64,000 bases of DNA from an uncultured Chitinophagaceae bacterium (lineage in GTDB: Bacteria; Bacteroidota; Bacteroidia; Chitinophagales; Chitinophagaceae), in assembly GCA_937981995.1 (NCBI GenBank), contig CALJNC010000029.1, positions 1 to 64,000 of the forward strand, given 5' to 3'. The position numbers were made by a program, and so were the translations under genes. This document shows, piece after piece, positions 14,299-24,325 of this stretch (position 1 is its first letter; the number at the start of each line of letters is the position of its first letter). The notes beneath the pieces are model-generated. The model was not told the origin of the DNA and ran no database searches. It saw only the letters and a list, made by a program, of their open reading frames with translations.

Positions 14299-16071
14299 AT
14301 GAGTTTTAGCAATAAAATAAAAGAAATAGGCGCACAAGCAGTGCAAGCGCTTTGGCAGCAAACAGTGGATTTAAATGATATACACGTCAATGAAACCAAG
14401 CCTGAGTTTGACGGTGAGTATACATTGGTAACCTTTAATCTTGCAAAAATTGCCCGTAAAAAGCCTGCTGAGATAGCTGAAGAATTAGGTAAGCATATTG
14501 TGGATACCCATTCTAAGGTATTTACATCCTATAATGTGATTAATGGTTTTTTAAATTTATCGCTAACTGATAGTCTGTTACTAGAGTTTGGAAAAGAAAA
14601 AAGCCTTGATACAGCAGTTTGTAATGACAATAATACTAGCGGTAAAATTATGGTTGAGTTTTCCTCACCCAATACGAATAAGCCGCTCCACTTTGGTCAC
14701 TTAAGAAATAACTTTTTGGGTGATAGTGTTTCTAAAATTTATAAGGCTTATGGTTATGACGTATGTAAAGCCAACTTGATAAATGATCGTGGCATTCATA
14801 TTTGTAAGAGCATGATAGCTTGGCAAAAAGAAGCGAACAATGAAACGCCTCAAAGTACAAATACAAAAGGTGATCATTTTGTAGGGAAATACTATGTAAA
14901 GTTTAATGACTTGTACAAAGCCGAAATGAAAGAACTTGTAGATAAAGGCGTATCAGAAAAAGATGCCGAACGTCAAGCACCCATATTTTTAGAAGCACAA
15001 GAAATGCTACGTAAGTGGGAAGCTGGAGATGAAGAAACGGTTTCACTTTGGAAAAAAATGAACGGTTGGGTTTATGAAGGTTTTGAAAGCACCTATGATA
15101 GACTAGGCATTTCGTTTGATAGATATTATTATGAGTCTGACACCTACTTATTAGGTAAAAAAGAAGTTGACGAAGGATTAGAGAAAAAAGTTTTCTTTAA
15201 AAAAGAAGATGGTAGTGTATGGATTACTATTAAAGAAGACCCATTGGATGAGAAATTAGTACTTCGTTCTGATGGCACATCAGTTTATATTACCCAAGAT
15301 ATTGGGACTGCTCAATTAAAGTTTGAGCAGGAGCAAATGCAAAAATCAGTTTATGTAATTGGAGACGAACAGATTTATCATATGAAAGTATTGAAGTTTA
15401 TACTTGAAAAACTTGGCAAGGAACATGCGGCAGGTGTGCATCATCTCTCCTATGGTATGGTAGAACTACCACATGGTAAAATGAAGAGTCGTGAAGGTAC
15501 TGTGGTAGATGCTGATGATATGATTGATGACATGCTTGCCATTGCTCAAAAAAATACCGAAGAGCTAGGTAAGGTTGATGGCTTTACACCTGAAGAATTA
15601 ACCCAGCTATATCGTACGATTGGCTTAGGTGCATTAAAGTTTTATTTATTGCGTGTGGACCCTAAAAAGAAAATGATTTTCAATCCTGAAGAAAGTATTG
15701 ATTTTCATGGTTTTACAGGGCCTTTTGTACAATATACTCATGCTCGTTTAAGTTCTATTCTGCGTAAAGCAGATGACTTCTCAGCAGAAATGGATACGGC
15801 ATTAAATATCGAAGAACGTAAAATGCTTACGGAGCTTGAAAAGTTTAGCTCAATCATAGAACAAGCTGCAATAGAATATAGTCCTGCATTAATTTGTAAC
15901 TACGTTTATCACATTGCTAAAAGCATGAATAGCTTTTTGAATAGTCAGCATATACTTACCGCAGAAGCAGATAGTAAAAAAGCATTAAGAATAGCCATAG
16001 CAAAAATTACCAAAAAAACGATTGCAGAAGGTTTATCTTTATTAGGAATTCATGCCCCTGAAAGAATGTAA
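14299..16071 (+). CDS. argS: arginyl-tRNA synthetase
   Basis: The 590-aa class I synthetase charges tRNA-Arg. It has an N-terminal Arg-tRNA synthetase-specific domain (about 1-90), the HIGH-type motif HFGH (131-134) preceded by SSPNTNKPL, a KMSK-type motif reading KMKSREG (from residue 394) and a C-terminal DALR anticodon-binding domain (about 470-590) ending in the typical PERM. Length is usual for the family. It lies directly upstream (9-base gap) of a secreted BNR/VPS10-type protein, which is probably only read-through context. Confidence 0.97.
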   Translation: MSFSNKIKEIGAQAVQALWQQTVDLNDIHVNETKPEFDGEYTLVTFNLAKIARKKPAEIAEELGKHIVDTHSKVFTSYNVINGFLNLSLTDSLLLEFGKEKSLDTAVCNDNNTSGKIMVEFSSPNTNKPLHFGHLRNNFLGDSVSKIYKAYGYDVCKANLINDRGIHICKSMIAWQKEANNETPQSTNTKGDHFVGKYYVKFNDLYKAEMKELVDKGVSEKDAERQAPIFLEAQEMLRKWEAGDEETVSLWKKMNGWVYEGFESTYDRLGISFDRYYYESDTYLLGKKEVDEGLEKKVFFKKEDGSVWITIKEDPLDEKLVLRSDGTSVYITQDIGTAQLKFEQEQMQKSVYVIGDEQIYHMKVLKFILEKLGKEHAAGVHHLSYGMVELPHGKMKSREGTVVDADDMIDDMLAIAQKNTEELGKVDGFTPEELTQLYRTIGLGALKFYLLRVDPKKKMIFNPEESIDFHGFTGPFVQYTHARLSSILRKADDFSAEMDTALNIEERKMLTELEKFSSIIEQAAIEYSPALICNYVYHIAKSMNSFLNSQHILTAEADSKKALRIAIAKITKKTIAEGLSLLGIHAPERM

Positions 16072-16080
16072 AATTAGAAT

Positions 16081-18858
16081 ATGAAAAAAATCAATCTTGT
16101 AGCCATAGTTTCCATTTTAGTTGGGTCATTTTTTTTGATTCAAAATACTTCCTTTCAATCTTTAATAGAATTGCGAAATGAAGAGTCTGCACGAAAGAAA
16201 CAATGGGAGTTTGAACAATTGCGAGACCCTGCTACTAATAAAATTCCTAGCGGTATAAAATTCAAAGAAATTAATTTTCTTAAAAATATGCCGCAATCCT
16301 CTTTTAAGCGAGGGCAAGAATGGCGTTTGCGTGGCCCTTGGAATGTAGGTGGTCGTACACGTGGCATGGCAATAGATGTTTTAAATGAAAAGCACATATT
16401 TGCAGGATCAGTAAGTGGTGGAATATGGCAAAGTAAAGATGGAGGCAATTCATGGAACAAAGTTTCTAGCCCTAATGAGCACCCGGGTATTGTAAGTATT
16501 GCGCAAGATACAAGAGCAGGTTTTGAATCTATATGGTACGCTTTAAGTGGAGAAATTACAGGCACATCAGCTGGAGGAACACGCGCATTTTACTTAGGCG
16601 ATGGAGCATTTAAATCTACCGATAATGGCAGCACCTGGACGCCTATTGCAAGCACGGCTATAGGTGTGCCTGGCAATTCGCTTTCAAGTGTAATCCAAGG
16701 TGGTTGGCGTATAAGAACCTCTCCTACTGATGGCTCAGTATATATGGCAGTGTATGGAGCAATTTATAAAAGCAACGACCAAGGTGATACTTGGCAAGCT
16801 GTTTTGGGTAATGGAAATAATTCTTATTATACTGATGTCGCAGTTTCTAATACCGGTGTTGTATATGCAGCTTTGAGTCATTTAGGTAACAATACAAAAG
16901 GTTTTTTTAGATCTATGGATGGCGTAAATTTTACGGATATTACACCCTCCTACCTAAATGGTTACGAACGAACCGTTATTGGAATTGATCCGAATAATGA
17001 AAACACGGTTTACTTTTTATCTGTTCTTACTTGTGATAATTGTGGTGGCGCACCTTCGGCAAATTATCAAGGAGCTATTGAGTATGAAAGTTTCCAACGT
17101 TACACATATAAAAGTGGCGCTGGCTCACCTGTAAATAATGAAGGTGAATGGGCCAATCTTTCAACTAATTTGCCTTTGTCGGATACTGATCCTTTTGATA
17201 AATTTAATTGTCAAGGTGGCTATGATTTATGTGTTGCTGTACAGCCTGGTAATTCTAATAATGTAGTAATAGGTGGTACAAATGTTTATAGAAGTACCGA
17301 TGGTTTTTCCACACCCAATAACACTCAGCAAATTGGAGGTTATGGCGTAGGTACTGCCCTCCCCTTTTTTGAAGTGTACCCTAATCATCACCCCGATATT
17401 CATGGATTTATTTTTTCAAAAAGCAACCCCAGAATATTGTATACCAATTCGGATGGTGGAGTGCATAAAACTACAGACTATCTAGCACCTAATGTAAGCT
17501 GGCAAAACAAAAGCTATGGATACGTAACCACACAATGCTATACCGTAAATATCGATGAGAAAAATGTGGGCAATCAACGCATGATGATTGGCTTGCAGGA
17601 TAACGGTAATTACGTTTCCTTATCAGACAATCAACAGCAGGAATGGGAACTACCTTACAATGGTGATGGTGCGTATGGTTTTATTTCCCCTAATGATGAT
17701 TATATAGTTACTAGTAAGCAACTAGGTCGTATTGTAAAGCTCAATTTAGATGAGCGCGGCGATATGATTCGTTATAGAAGAATTGACCCTGATGGAAAAA
17801 AAACTAGCGATTACTCTTTTATCAATCCATTTGATGTTGACCCTAATGATGAAAACTTTTTATATCTGCCTATTGGCAAAAAACTTTTTCGCTTGGATAA
17901 TTTAAAAGATATAGAAGTAAATAACAATCTCAATCAATTAAAAGACACTTGGTTTGAAATGCCCGATAGTATTTCTACAGCAGGTTATGTGCAAGGTACA
18001 AGTAGTACCACTGCTAAAATTAGCTGCTTAGCTATTTCAAAACAACCGGCAAATATCGTTTATGTAGGAACCAATAACAGAGAAATTTGGCGCATTGATA
18101 ATGCAAATACTGCAAATCCGATATGGACTTTAACTAGCATTATAAATTTATCGCCAGGTGGAAATGTAAACGATATTGCCATTGATCCAGAAGACGCAGA
18201 TAAGGTGCTTATATGTTACTCAAACTACGGAACGCTTAGCTTAATGTATACCGAAAATGGCGGCAATGATTGGACACGTGTAGGCGGCACGTTGGAAGGT
18301 TCTTCAAATCCTACAGGTGCTGCTCCTTCCATTCGTTCAGTAGCCATACTTAAAAAGCCTGATGGTGGACGAGTTTATTTTGCGGGTACGAGTATTGGAT
18401 TGTTTAGTACGGAAGGTTTCTCAGGGCTTACAACTCAATGGAACCAAGAAGCTCCAGACTTAATAGGAGCAAATATTGTGGTTGATATTAAAGTACGTCA
18501 AGAAGATGGCTATATGGCTATTGGTACGCATGGTAATGGTGTGTTTGAATCCTTTTACTTTTCCGATGAAAATCCTAGTACGGGTGATTTGCAAGTTATT
18601 AGCTCAGTCCTTTTTCCAATGCCAGTAAATAATACCTTGCAATATTCATTTGCTACTGGTGGCGATGCTACTATTGAGCTAATGATTACTGATATGGCCG
18701 GACGTTTTGTAATGAATAAAACAATTGGTTTGCATGCAAAAGGAGAATTCAATTATTCGCTTGATGTAAGCGAGTTCCTTTCGGGTGCTTATCTGTTTGG
18801 TATTTTTGATAAAAACACGGGAGCCGGTAATTTTCAAAAAATAATTATTCAACATTAA
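16081..18858 (+). CDS. secreted VPS10/BNR-repeat protein with T9SS sorting domain
   Basis: The 925-aa protein has an N-terminal hydrophobic segment (residues 5-21) acting as signal peptide. The body contains many Asp-box/BNR motifs of the sialidase and sortilin beta-propeller type (for example SKDGGNSWNKV, STDNGSTWTPI, SNDQGDTWQAV). The last about 80 residues form a type A T9SS C-terminal domain (PMPVNNTLQYSF... ending KIIIQH). The protein would be secreted across the outer membrane by the T9SS and cleaved or attached to the surface. Asp boxes are structural and do not prove sialidase activity; no catalytic Arg triad was identified. Related proteins occur at 58178 and 63340. Confidence 0.88.
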   Translation: MKKINLVAIVSILVGSFFLIQNTSFQSLIELRNEESARKKQWEFEQLRDPATNKIPSGIKFKEINFLKNMPQSSFKRGQEWRLRGPWNVGGRTRGMAIDVLNEKHIFAGSVSGGIWQSKDGGNSWNKVSSPNEHPGIVSIAQDTRAGFESIWYALSGEITGTSAGGTRAFYLGDGAFKSTDNGSTWTPIASTAIGVPGNSLSSVIQGGWRIRTSPTDGSVYMAVYGAIYKSNDQGDTWQAVLGNGNNSYYTDVAVSNTGVVYAALSHLGNNTKGFFRSMDGVNFTDITPSYLNGYERTVIGIDPNNENTVYFLSVLTCDNCGGAPSANYQGAIEYESFQRYTYKSGAGSPVNNEGEWANLSTNLPLSDTDPFDKFNCQGGYDLCVAVQPGNSNNVVIGGTNVYRSTDGFSTPNNTQQIGGYGVGTALPFFEVYPNHHPDIHGFIFSKSNPRILYTNSDGGVHKTTDYLAPNVSWQNKSYGYVTTQCYTVNIDEKNVGNQRMMIGLQDNGNYVSLSDNQQQEWELPYNGDGAYGFISPNDDYIVTSKQLGRIVKLNLDERGDMIRYRRIDPDGKKTSDYSFINPFDVDPNDENFLYLPIGKKLFRLDNLKDIEVNNNLNQLKDTWFEMPDSISTAGYVQGTSSTTAKISCLAISKQPANIVYVGTNNREIWRIDNANTANPIWTLTSIINLSPGGNVNDIAIDPEDADKVLICYSNYGTLSLMYTENGGNDWTRVGGTLEGSSNPTGAAPSIRSVAILKKPDGGRVYFAGTSIGLFSTEGFSGLTTQWNQEAPDLIGANIVVDIKVRQEDGYMAIGTHGNGVFESFYFSDENPSTGDLQVISSVLFPMPVNNTLQYSFATGGDATIELMITDMAGRFVMNKTIGLHAKGEFNYSLDVSEFLSGAYLFGIFDKNTGAGNFQKIIIQH

Positions 18859-18859
18859 A

Positions 18860-19453
18860 ATGAAAAACTTTTTTGTTCTATTTCTTGTTTGCATTGTTGC
18901 ATTTTCTTCTTGTAGAGAAGAATCCTACTTGCCCAAACCAAGAGGTTATTATAAAATAGAATTTCCCAAAAAAGAGTATACGCAATTCGAAAAGAAGGGG
19001 TATCCTTATCAATTTGAATTTCCTGCTTATGCTACTATTGAAAAAGACAGCTTATTTTTTGATAAAAAAACAGAAAATCCTTGGTGGATTAATATTGATT
19101 TTAAATCCCTAGGCGGTAAAGTATTCATAAGTTACAAGCAAATAACCGGAAGTGCAAGCTTAACCAAAATGCTAGAAGATTCATATCAACTGAGCTATTA
19201 TCACACCAAAAAAGCGGATTACATTGATGACCCTGTTTTTCATACTGATAATAATGTACATGGAGTATATTATAATGTTGGAGGAAATTCAGCATCAGCA
19301 TTTCAGTTTTATGCAACTGATTCTGTAAAACATTTTTTACGTGGGGCATTGTATTTCGATGTATCTCCTAATGCAGATAGTTTAAAACCAGTAAGTGAAT
19401 TTTTAAAGGACGACATTCAACGAATGGTTGAATCTATAAAATGGACGCGATGA
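18860..19453 (+). CDS. gldD: gliding motility lipoprotein GldD
   Basis: The 197-aa lipoprotein has a signal peptide with lipobox Cys19 (FSSC) and the GldD signature YLPKPRGYYKIEFPKKEY soon after it. GldD is required for gliding motility and for the T9SS in Flavobacterium and relatives; its exact biochemical role is not settled. The ATG follows the upstream T9SS substrate gene by one base, and its stop overlaps the next gene (DUF3109) in an ATGA arrangement, so the three may be co-transcribed. Length matches the family. Presence of gldD fits the many T9SS cargo proteins in the window. Confidence 0.92.
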   Translation: MKNFFVLFLVCIVAFSSCREESYLPKPRGYYKIEFPKKEYTQFEKKGYPYQFEFPAYATIEKDSLFFDKKTENPWWINIDFKSLGGKVFISYKQITGSASLTKMLEDSYQLSYYHTKKADYIDDPVFHTDNNVHGVYYNVGGNSASAFQFYATDSVKHFLRGALYFDVSPNADSLKPVSEFLKDDIQRMVESIKWTR

Positions 19454-20022
19454 TAATTGTAGACGACGTATTAGTAAGCAATGATATATTGGACAAGCAA
19501 TTTGTTTGTGATCTTACGCAATGCAAAGGTGGCTGCTGCGTAGAAGGCGATGCAGGGGCTCCTTTAACCAAAGATGAGTTAGCTGAGGTACACACTGCTT
19601 TTGAAGAAATAAAGGCTGAAATGAGCCCCGAAGCATTGGCAGAAGTAAAGAAAAACGGAACGCATACACGAGATGATGATTTTACGTATGTAACGCCGGT
19701 AATAAACGAAGGCATTTGTGTATACGGTTATTACGATGACAAAGGGATTGTCAAATGTTTAATTGAAAAAGCAAATCGTGAAGGTCGTTTATCTTTTAAG
19801 AAGCCTATCTCCTGTCACCTATTCCCTATTTTGTACACCAAAAATGAAACTGCTGAATTTATAAACTACCAGCCACGAAAAAAGCTATGCGCACCTGCAT
19901 GCAAACTAGGTGAAAAATTACAAGTGCCTGTTTATCAATTTTTGAAAGAGCCATTAATACGCAAGTTTGGGGAAGAATGGTTTAATGCCTTGGAGCATAT
20001 TGATAAGGAAATGCGTGAGTAA
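19450..20022 (+). CDS. DUF3109 family Cys-cluster protein
   Basis: The protein (about 190 aa from the preferred ATG at 19450) is rich in conserved cysteines: CDLTQCKGGCC near the N-terminus, GICVYGYY, a CLIEKA cysteine, SCHLFPI and LCAPACKLG. This is the DUF3109 pattern, related to YkgJ-type zinc or iron-sulfur cluster proteins; the function is unknown. An in-frame ATG lies three codons upstream (19441), but the 19450 start gives the classic ATGA overlap with the gldD stop. It may be translationally coupled to gldD, a common arrangement in Bacteroidota. Confidence 0.88.
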   Translation: MIIVDDVLVSNDILDKQFVCDLTQCKGGCCVEGDAGAPLTKDELAEVHTAFEEIKAEMSPEALAEVKKNGTHTRDDDFTYVTPVINEGICVYGYYDDKGIVKCLIEKANREGRLSFKKPISCHLFPILYTKNETAEFINYQPRKKLCAPACKLGEKLQVPVYQFLKEPLIRKFGEEWFNALEHIDKEMRE

Positions 20023-20035
20023 GAATAGCTAAGAA

Positions 20036-21157
20036 CTACTCATTAATTTTATAAGGTGAACTGACAGAATTTGCACCAATATGTGAAAGTCTATTCATGA
20101 TTATCTCTCTATCTAAAGTGCAGATTCTTAAAAAATCTAAACAGTAATTTTTTAAGCTAAATTCAGGATAGCTATTTAGTGAATTAAGAATAAATTTAGC
20201 ATAATCTTCAATTGATATTAAGGTAAATTTCTCAATGCCTGTTTTAAATTCCTTAGAAGAATTACAAATAAAACCATTTTTACCATGATTCAAAAAACGT
20301 ATATTTTCTCCAATAGGACTAGCCAGAACAGGAATCCCAACTGAAAGGCATTGCTTAAGTTTAAAGGCTGATTTACTTCTATTAAACTCAGTATTTAATA
20401 AAGGGGATACGCCTACAGTAAATTGTTTAATTAAATTATAAATGGCTAGTTCATCATGCCAATTTAAATTGATTTGAATATCCAAAATGACATTTGGATA
20501 TGGCTTAAATATTTTCTCAATTTCAACCCGTTCTTCTTGCTTCTCAACTCCCAAAAGCATTAATCTAACCTTTGTATCTATCCCAAGTAAAGCTGGAAAC
20601 AATATTTTTTTAAGGCTTTCGCTATGTGCTTTATAATACCCTATCCATCCAATTGTAAAAATGCTTTCTCTGCTTGTCTTACTTACGCCATGGTTTATTA
20701 CAGGGGAGGTCAATAAGAACGAATTGTCATTAAATTTTTTAGTGTAATTCACTAAGGTTTGACTTCCTGCAGTACAAATTGAACAATGTTTCATAAAGAA
20801 ATGAACATTCTTTGGTGGTCGTCTTGTATGCTCAGCATCATCAATGTCATATATTGTTTGACGTTTTCTAATGAGTAATAATAATTTCAATGCATTAGCA
20901 TAAATACCGAAACTATAGATTTTTTGAAATACGATTATTGAACCTTTTTTTCTAAATAGCAATACGGATAAATAGATATAAACAAATTTCAATATCGTTT
21001 TTAGTTGGTAACCTGGTACAACAAATGAATAATTGATATTATGCTCTCTTTTCAATTTATCCAATGGGTATATTGCCCTATATCTTACACTAGGTTCATC
21101 TTTATTGAAATAAGCAAACCAATAAATATGTGAAATATCATTGAAGTTCTCATTCAT
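20036..21157 (-). CDS. GT-B type glycosyltransferase
   Basis: The 373-aa protein looks like a GT4-type glycosyltransferase. The N-terminal half contains YWFAYFNKDEPSVRYRAIYPL and a hydrophobic patch; the C-terminal Rossmann part has IGWIGYYKAHSESLKKI (about 168-184), a PSFAP-like VGVSPLLNTEFNRSKSAFKL, and the GIPVLASPIGENIRFL...GKNGFIC segment that binds the nucleotide sugar in this family. It probably builds a surface glycan or LPS. It stands alone on the minus strand with a 247-base upstream gap in which nothing was recognised except a terminator for the next gene. Donor and acceptor cannot be deduced. Confidence 0.82.
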   Translation of the reverse strand: MNENFNDISHIYWFAYFNKDEPSVRYRAIYPLDKLKREHNINYSFVVPGYQLKTILKFVYIYLSVLLFRKKGSIIVFQKIYSFGIYANALKLLLLIRKRQTIYDIDDAEHTRRPPKNVHFFMKHCSICTAGSQTLVNYTKKFNDNSFLLTSPVINHGVSKTSRESIFTIGWIGYYKAHSESLKKILFPALLGIDTKVRLMLLGVEKQEERVEIEKIFKPYPNVILDIQINLNWHDELAIYNLIKQFTVGVSPLLNTEFNRSKSAFKLKQCLSVGIPVLASPIGENIRFLNHGKNGFICNSSKEFKTGIEKFTLISIEDYAKFILNSLNSYPEFSLKNYCLDFLRICTLDREIIMNRLSHIGANSVSSPYKINE

Positions 21158-21348
21158 TGCATTGGAAATTTTAAGAAAGTTGTTGTCATAATATGGGAGC
21201 TATCACAAGATAGTACTTGTTGTTTTAATTAAAGTTGAAAAACAAAAAAAAGCATTGGTAAACAGCAATGTATGCAACCATACTTAGTACAAATAAGAAT
21301 ATTATCGGTTTCTAATTGTATAAAGTATGAATCTAATAGATAGTAATT

Positions 21349-21377
21349 TAAAAAACCCTCCACAAGAATGCGGAGGG
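21349..21377 (-). terminator. rho-independent terminator of the T9SS protein gene
   Basis: On the minus strand CCCTCC (21377-21372) pairs with GGAGGG (21361-21356) and is followed by a T-run (21355-21350). It lies about 30 bases past the stop at 21405. Confidence 0.85.
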
Positions 21378-21404
21378 CCTATAAATAAAGGTTATTTATT
21401 TAAA

Positions 21405-22910
21405 CTATTGAACTACAAATTTTACAACTTGTGTTTTATTTTCTTTTGTATCAACAAACTGTGCTACGTAAAAACCAGCTTGTAGTTTTTGATCTAATTC
21501 AATGTTTGATACTCCCACGCTTAATCTATCTAATGATTGAGTTGAAATTACTTTACCTGTAAGATCTAAGATACGAATCTCAATATCTTGCATGCTTTCT
21601 TCAGCAACAACTTTAAAATTAACTGCTTGATTTGCTTTAGCAGGATTAGGATATACTGAAATGCTAGCTAATTTATCTTCAACATCATTTACAGCATTTG
21701 GAGCTTGGAATTTCTTAAGGATAATTGTAAAATCCTTAGAGTAACTACCATCATTTGCTCTGATTACAATCATTTGATCTCTTGTTTCATTTGCATTTGG
21801 TGTCCAACTAAATGTTCCGTTTACCATATTACCATTTCCTGTAGGGCTGTATGTAAATGTTGCCGCATTTGTATTCAATAAGTTACTAAAGGCAGTCATA
21901 GTTAAAACATCATTATTGTTTTGATCCATTGCTCCTATGGTAAAAGTAAGAGGAGACCCTGGGTAGTAATATTGATAGTTGTAGCTTGAACTGGTATTTT
22001 GATTATTCACTCCAAAACCAGTTATAGGAACAAATTCAGGTATTGCAACTCTTCGTCCTCCTATAGAATCTGGAGTTACAATATATTGCATATCACGAAT
22101 TGAGTTCCCAATTTCAATACCATTGCGATATTCAGTTACTATAAAAGAAGCCACAAAGTTCCCTTGTAAGTCTGGCGTCCAATCTAATTGACCTGTTACA
22201 TTGTTTAAAGTAAATGGTCCTGTTACAGCAGCTGATGGAGTTGTATAGCCACCACAATATGTATAGGCACCTGTAGCTTGATTTGCAGCACATACCGGAG
22301 TATCTATTTGCCAAGCAATACTATCTGCATCCGGGTCAAAAGGTAAAGGATTATAAACCCATGGTGTGTTTACTGGTCCAAAAAATACTGGAATAGCTAA
22401 GTAACGAGGGCTTTGATTTGCAGACATATTATCATAGGTATACTCGCAATGAATAATCATACTTGTTTTTTGAGTTAGATTAAGGATTGCATTATTTCTA
22501 CAACACTCATTTGCATAAAAACGATACTTACCATTTCCGTGTAACGCAAATATGCTATCTAATAACATGGCATCGGATTCATAATTATACATCTCTACAC
22601 CATAAGGAACACCAAGTAGTAAAAAACCAGAGTTAGCCGTATTCATAGGCATAGTCAATGACAATCCTGGAGGAGCAGAAATTGGATCCCAAGCACTTGT
22701 AACTGTATTCCACTTAAATGCGACAAAGTCTGTTTGTGTGTAAGCAGGGATTCCTAGTGTATCTCTAAAGTTTTTGTGTTTTAAAATGTGTTTTCCATTA
22801 GCATCTTTCTCAACCCAAATATCTCCACCCATAAGGTGAGTAGCATTTGAAGTGAAAGAGCATACTAGTAAAAGAGTAATTGCTGTAAGTAATTTTATTA
22901 GGTTTTGCAT
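21405..22910 (-). CDS. secreted protein with T9SS type A sorting domain
   Basis: The 501-aa protein has a signal peptide (to about residue 23, TSNA) followed by THLMGGDIW, a start common among large Bacteroidota surface proteins with Ig/cadherin-like domains. Repeated Asn/Thr/Pro-rich beta domains such as LDWTPDLQGNFVASF and GTFSWTPNANETRDQMIV (putative-Ig-like units) are followed by a C-terminal domain from about residue 420 (VYPNPAKANQAVNF) to KFVVQ, the T9SS sorting signal. It is probably exported to the cell surface. No enzymatic motif is seen. A strong terminator follows the gene. Confidence 0.88.
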   Translation of the reverse strand: MQNLIKLLTAITLLLVCSFTSNATHLMGGDIWVEKDANGKHILKHKNFRDTLGIPAYTQTDFVAFKWNTVTSAWDPISAPPGLSLTMPMNTANSGFLLLGVPYGVEMYNYESDAMLLDSIFALHGNGKYRFYANECCRNNAILNLTQKTSMIIHCEYTYDNMSANQSPRYLAIPVFFGPVNTPWVYNPLPFDPDADSIAWQIDTPVCAANQATGAYTYCGGYTTPSAAVTGPFTLNNVTGQLDWTPDLQGNFVASFIVTEYRNGIEIGNSIRDMQYIVTPDSIGGRRVAIPEFVPITGFGVNNQNTSSSYNYQYYYPGSPLTFTIGAMDQNNNDVLTMTAFSNLLNTNAATFTYSPTGNGNMVNGTFSWTPNANETRDQMIVIRANDGSYSKDFTIILKKFQAPNAVNDVEDKLASISVYPNPAKANQAVNFKVVAEESMQDIEIRILDLTGKVISTQSLDRLSVGVSNIELDQKLQAGFYVAQFVDTKENKTQVVKFVVQ

Positions 22911-23053
22911 AGTTAAAAGTTTTAGTTCATATAAAAGACGCAGTCAATCAGCAGAACGTTGGCTCAATGTATAAAAAATAATAAGAAAAGTTAAAATTAC
23001 AGATCATATTAACCTATGTTAATGCGCTGGTTACTAATCCGAAAGAATGAAAA

Positions 23054-24253
23054 TTAGGAGTCAGCTCCTTCAATATACTTACCTGTTATACCTTCAATTG
23101 ATCCAATCATATGATTGCTATTTAATAGTACTTTATCAATTTGCTTTTCGCGCTCTTTCCAAATTTTTTCCATTTGCATTCGCTCCCTATCAATACCAGA
23201 TTTTAATGATAAGTAGGCTGAGTTAATGGTTTCAACTTGTTGTCTAAACTCATTGCTAGTAAAGTAGTTATATAGCATTTCCTTTTTCTCTCCTTTGTTT
23301 TCTTGGCTATTTTTCGCTCTTGCTACACGTAAAATTCCTTCTCTTAATGACTTTACCAAACTGGCTACCTCACTAAACCTACAAATCCACACTCCATCAT
23401 GCTCATCAAACATTTCTTGTTCCCTAGGCAAAGTTTGTGTTACCAGTACGCTTACATCACCTTGGTCGGCAAGTGTGTCTTCTTTTAATTTTTGAATCCA
23501 ATCTTTTTTAAACTCTTTGGTACGCTTACTTTCAAATACAATTTTACCCGCTACTTTGCCTGCGCCATTTTTTACAACCAAAATGCAATCTGCTCCTTTG
23601 CGTCCTTTACCAATTTCATTTACTTCATCGTAAGGAAAAGAGTCTCTAAGTAACTGTTCAAGTGCAAGCTCCATTACTTCGCCTTGGGTTTGCATACTCC
23701 CCTGCTCTAACTTTCGCTGCGACTCTTCGGTAAGTTTCTTTTGATCGTTTAATTGTTTTTGTAGTTTTTGAATTTCCAATTCGCTTTTTTCTCTTTCTCG
23801 AGAGAGAATTTTCTCGCTTATTTGCTGTGTAAGACTTTCCTCCATCTTTAGTTTTTCTTTCTGAATCTGCAAGGCCACCTCCTCATCTTTATCTTTTAGC
23901 TGTTTTTCAAGCTCCATTTTTTCCACTTCTAATTTTTGCAAGGCTTTTCGCTTTTTGCGCTCCTCTTCAAATTTCTTTTCAATCGCCTTTACTTTATCCT
24001 CTTGTTCTTTTTCAGCAGCGTTTTTCAGGTCTTTTTCACGCTTTTCTAGCTCACCTTGTAAACGTTTTTTAAATAATTCATTTTCGTTTTTCTTCTTGTC
24101 TTCAAATTCCGATACCATTTGGTCAAATGCAGTCTGTTTTTGACGCAATTCTTTATGCAAACCTTCTTTTAGGTGTTTTTCAATATCCTTAGTTAAAACT
24201 TCGCTTAAATCATAGGTTTCACGGCAATGTGGACAAGTAATCGATTGAGACAT
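23054..24253 (-). CDS. DUF2130 coiled-coil protein
   Basis: The 399-aa protein starts with a zinc-ribbon-like CPHCRETYDLSE (residues 7-18), then a very long Lys/Glu-rich coiled coil (about 25-200), then the DUF2130 domain with ADCILVVKNGAGKVAGKIVFESKRTKEFKKDW (spread over about 225-257), which resembles a restriction-endonuclease-like fold (D..., E-x-K). DUF2130 function is not established; a nuclease-like role has been suggested by the fold. It is monocistronic and divergent from the DUF58 gene. Confidence 0.82.
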   Translation of the reverse strand: MSQSITCPHCRETYDLSEVLTKDIEKHLKEGLHKELRQKQTAFDQMVSEFEDKKKNENELFKKRLQGELEKREKDLKNAAEKEQEDKVKAIEKKFEEERKKRKALQKLEVEKMELEKQLKDKDEEVALQIQKEKLKMEESLTQQISEKILSREREKSELEIQKLQKQLNDQKKLTEESQRKLEQGSMQTQGEVMELALEQLLRDSFPYDEVNEIGKGRKGADCILVVKNGAGKVAGKIVFESKRTKEFKKDWIQKLKEDTLADQGDVSVLVTQTLPREQEMFDEHDGVWICRFSEVASLVKSLREGILRVARAKNSQENKGEKKEMLYNYFTSNEFRQQVETINSAYLSLKSGIDRERMQMEKIWKEREKQIDKVLLNSNHMIGSIEGITGKYIEGADS

Positions 24254-24325
24254 AATTAAATTATTCTTAAAGTAAATTTAGGCAAAAGTATTATCATTAC
24301 TTTAGCCAAAGTATCCACCATTATT